NCBI GenBank assembly: GCA_964452355.1
Contig: CAYVKV010000024.1
Span: forward strand, 1 to 6,035
Length of the DNA stretch: 6,035 bases
Reading direction: 5' to 3'
Origin: UBA1450 sp964452355
Lineage (GTDB): Bacteria > Patescibacteriota > Microgenomatia > UBA1406 > GWC2-37-13
Position numbers and translations under genes: made by a program. This document shows positions 5,297-6,035 of the stretch, in pieces (within the stretch, counting starts at the first letter, position 1; the number at the start of each line of letters is the position of its first letter). The notes under the pieces were generated by a model. That model was given only the letters and a program-made list of their open reading frames with translations. It made no database searches and was not told the DNA's origin.

Positions 5297-5370
5297 GGGC
5301 CTATAGCTCAATTGGCTAGAGCGCCACATTTGCAATGTGGAGGTTTGGGGTTCGAGTCCCCATAGGTCCA
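5297..5370 (+). tRNA. tRNA-Ala (anticodon TGC)
   Basis: Decodes GCA and probably other GCN alanine codons. The acceptor GGGCCTA pairs with TAGGTCC (one G-T), the D-stem is GCTC/GAGC, and the anticodon stem CCACA/TGTGG encloses TTTGCAA with TGC at 34-36. The T-stem TGGGG/CCCCA encloses TTCGAGT. The discriminator is A and the next bases are CAA, so CCA is not encoded. tRNA-Ala(TGC) is normally found between 16S and 23S rRNA, often with tRNA-Ile(GAT). Here it precedes 23S alone, about 180 bases upstream, without tRNA-Ile or 16S. Confidence 0.97.
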
Positions 5371-5474
5371 CAAGATTTTTTTAGCTTTTGATTTTTTGTT
5401 TTTATGACCGGATAAAAATGAAGAAATTAACAGTTACAAAAAAAGATAGTGAACTTTGATAATTCGTTTTGAGT

Positions 5475-5507
5475 GTCTTTTTGTTTAATTCAATTAATTC
5501 AAAAGAC
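5475..5507 (+). other. AT-rich hairpin in the tRNA-Ala/23S spacer
   Basis: GTCTTTT (5475-5481) pairs with AAAAGAC (5501-5507), a 7-bp stem with an AT-rich 19-base loop that can form further weak pairs. It is in the 179-base spacer (5371-5549), which otherwise shows only T-rich and A-rich runs and no coding sequence. A role in pre-23S processing is likely but inferred. Confidence 0.35.
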
Positions 5508-5525
5508 GTAGGCCATCAAATCAGT

Positions 5526-5542
5526 ATGTCATTAATTGACAT
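5526..5542 (+). other. Perfect hairpin just upstream of mature 23S
   Basis: ATGTCA (5526-5531) and TGACAT (5537-5542) form a perfect 6-bp stem with a 5-base loop, ending about 8 bases before the expected mature 5' end of 23S. It may mark the processing region. Full processing stems pair the 5' leader with the 3' trailer, which lies outside the window. Confidence 0.35.
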
Positions 5543-5549
5543 CCGAGAG

Positions 5550-6035
5550 AGATGGGAGAAATCATGCCAATGGCGGATGCCTTGGCAGTTTGAGCCGAAG
5601 AAGGACGCGTGTATGAGCGCGATACCAACGGTGAGCCCTCCAACAGGCGCTACCAACCGTTGATTTCCGAATGGAGCAATCCCTCTGGTAGCAATATCAG
5701 AGATCCCGACCTTGTGTCGGGAGGGGAACCCGGGGAACTGAAACATCTAAGTACCCGGAGGAAAATAAATCATATAGAGATTCCGTAAGTAGCGGCGAGC
5801 GAAAGCGGATCAGCCTAAACCCACGACGTAAGTCGGGGGTGTTGCGGGACTGCAATATCCGATTAAGTATTTGTAAAAGAATGAACTGGAAAGTTCAGCC
5901 ATAGAAGGTGAAAGCCCTGTATTTGACACGAATGCTTACGGTAGCAGTATCCCAAGTACCACGGGACACGGAAAACCTTGTGGGAATCTGGGTCGGTCAC
6001 GATCCAAGGCTAAAAACTCAAACTGACCGATAGTG
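5550..6035 (+). rRNA. rrl: 23S ribosomal RNA, 5' part
   Basis: The first roughly 486 bases of the large-subunit rRNA, continuing past the right edge. Conserved blocks in order are GGATGCCTTGGCAG (5575-5588), GAAGGACG (5600-5607), GATTTCCGAATGG (5662-5674), GGGGAACTGAAACATC (5732-5747), AGTAGCGGCGAGCGAA (5788-5803), GGGACACG (5963-5970) and CTGACCGATAGTG (6023-6035). Hairpins at 5683-5702 and 5705-5721 match the variable stems expected between the second and third blocks. The 5' end is placed by ungapped counting from the E. coli start to GGATGCC and may be off by a few bases. No intron or large insertion is seen in this part. The short reading frames crossing this region are not genes. Confidence 0.97.

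Noticed and set aside
5376..5400. T-runs after tRNA-Ala as an intrinsic terminator
   Set aside because: No GC-rich hairpin directly abuts the T-run; the nearest stems belong to the tRNA itself. Termination here would cut off 23S.
5388..5463. Weak promoter-like pairs in the tRNA-Ala/23S spacer (TTGATT-GATAAA, TTACAA-GATAAT)
   Set aside because: Both have poor hexamers and lie in AT-rich spacer downstream of two much better promoters.
5469..5746. Open reading frames on both strands at the end of the spacer and in the 23S start
   Set aside because: They overlap conserved 23S rRNA blocks and have no recognisable protein features.

Overview
The window looks like a compact bacterial chromosome segment with moderately AT-rich DNA, very short intergenic gaps, tRNAs without an encoded CCA tail, a type IV pilin gene, and a 23S rRNA gene that stands apart from any 16S gene. 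This mix is typical of the Candidate Phyla Radiation (Patescibacteria), but that placement is an inference from style; no phylogeny could be run. TAA, TAG and TGA are all used as stops, which argues against the lineages that read TGA as glycine.

Left part, minus strand: a leftward block reads ppsA (phosphoenolpyruvate synthase, 4313 to 1977), ruvA (1941 to 1363), ruvB (1341 to 352), then tRNA-Leu(TAA), tRNA-Thr(TGT) and tRNA-Arg(TCT) (306 to 63). A possible weak terminator lies at 26-52. Gaps between the genes are 35, 21 and 45 bases, so read-through is possible. Each protein gene also has a sigma70-like -10 hexamer 7-9 bases before its ATG and no Shine-Dalgarno sequence, which suggests near-leaderless transcripts. 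RuvA and RuvB together form the Holliday-junction branch-migration motor. PpsA makes PEP from pyruvate for gluconeogenesis and has no evident functional tie to RuvAB.

Middle, divergent: an 86-base intergenic region (4314-4399) holds the ppsA promoter and a 12-bp perfect palindrome. A 10-bp palindrome sits on the start codon of the rightward gene. That gene encodes a type IV pilin or pseudopilin (4400-4867) and is followed after 14 bases by a small membrane-anchored protein of unknown function (4882-5064).

Right part, plus strand: the ribosomal RNA region begins with two good sigma70 promoters (5061-5089 and 5188-5217), a folded leader segment between them, a boxB/boxA-like antitermination signal, tRNA-Ala(TGC), a short spacer with two hairpins, and then the 5' part of 23S rRNA (about 5550, running off the window at 6035). 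No 16S gene lies upstream, so the large-subunit rRNA is transcribed with tRNA-Ala as its own unit.

No mobile element, CRISPR array or clearly new multi-gene system is visible. The points most worth checking are the unlinked 23S unit with its leader architecture, the recurring near-leaderless promoter layout, promoter elements that reuse stop codons, and the small unknown membrane protein.
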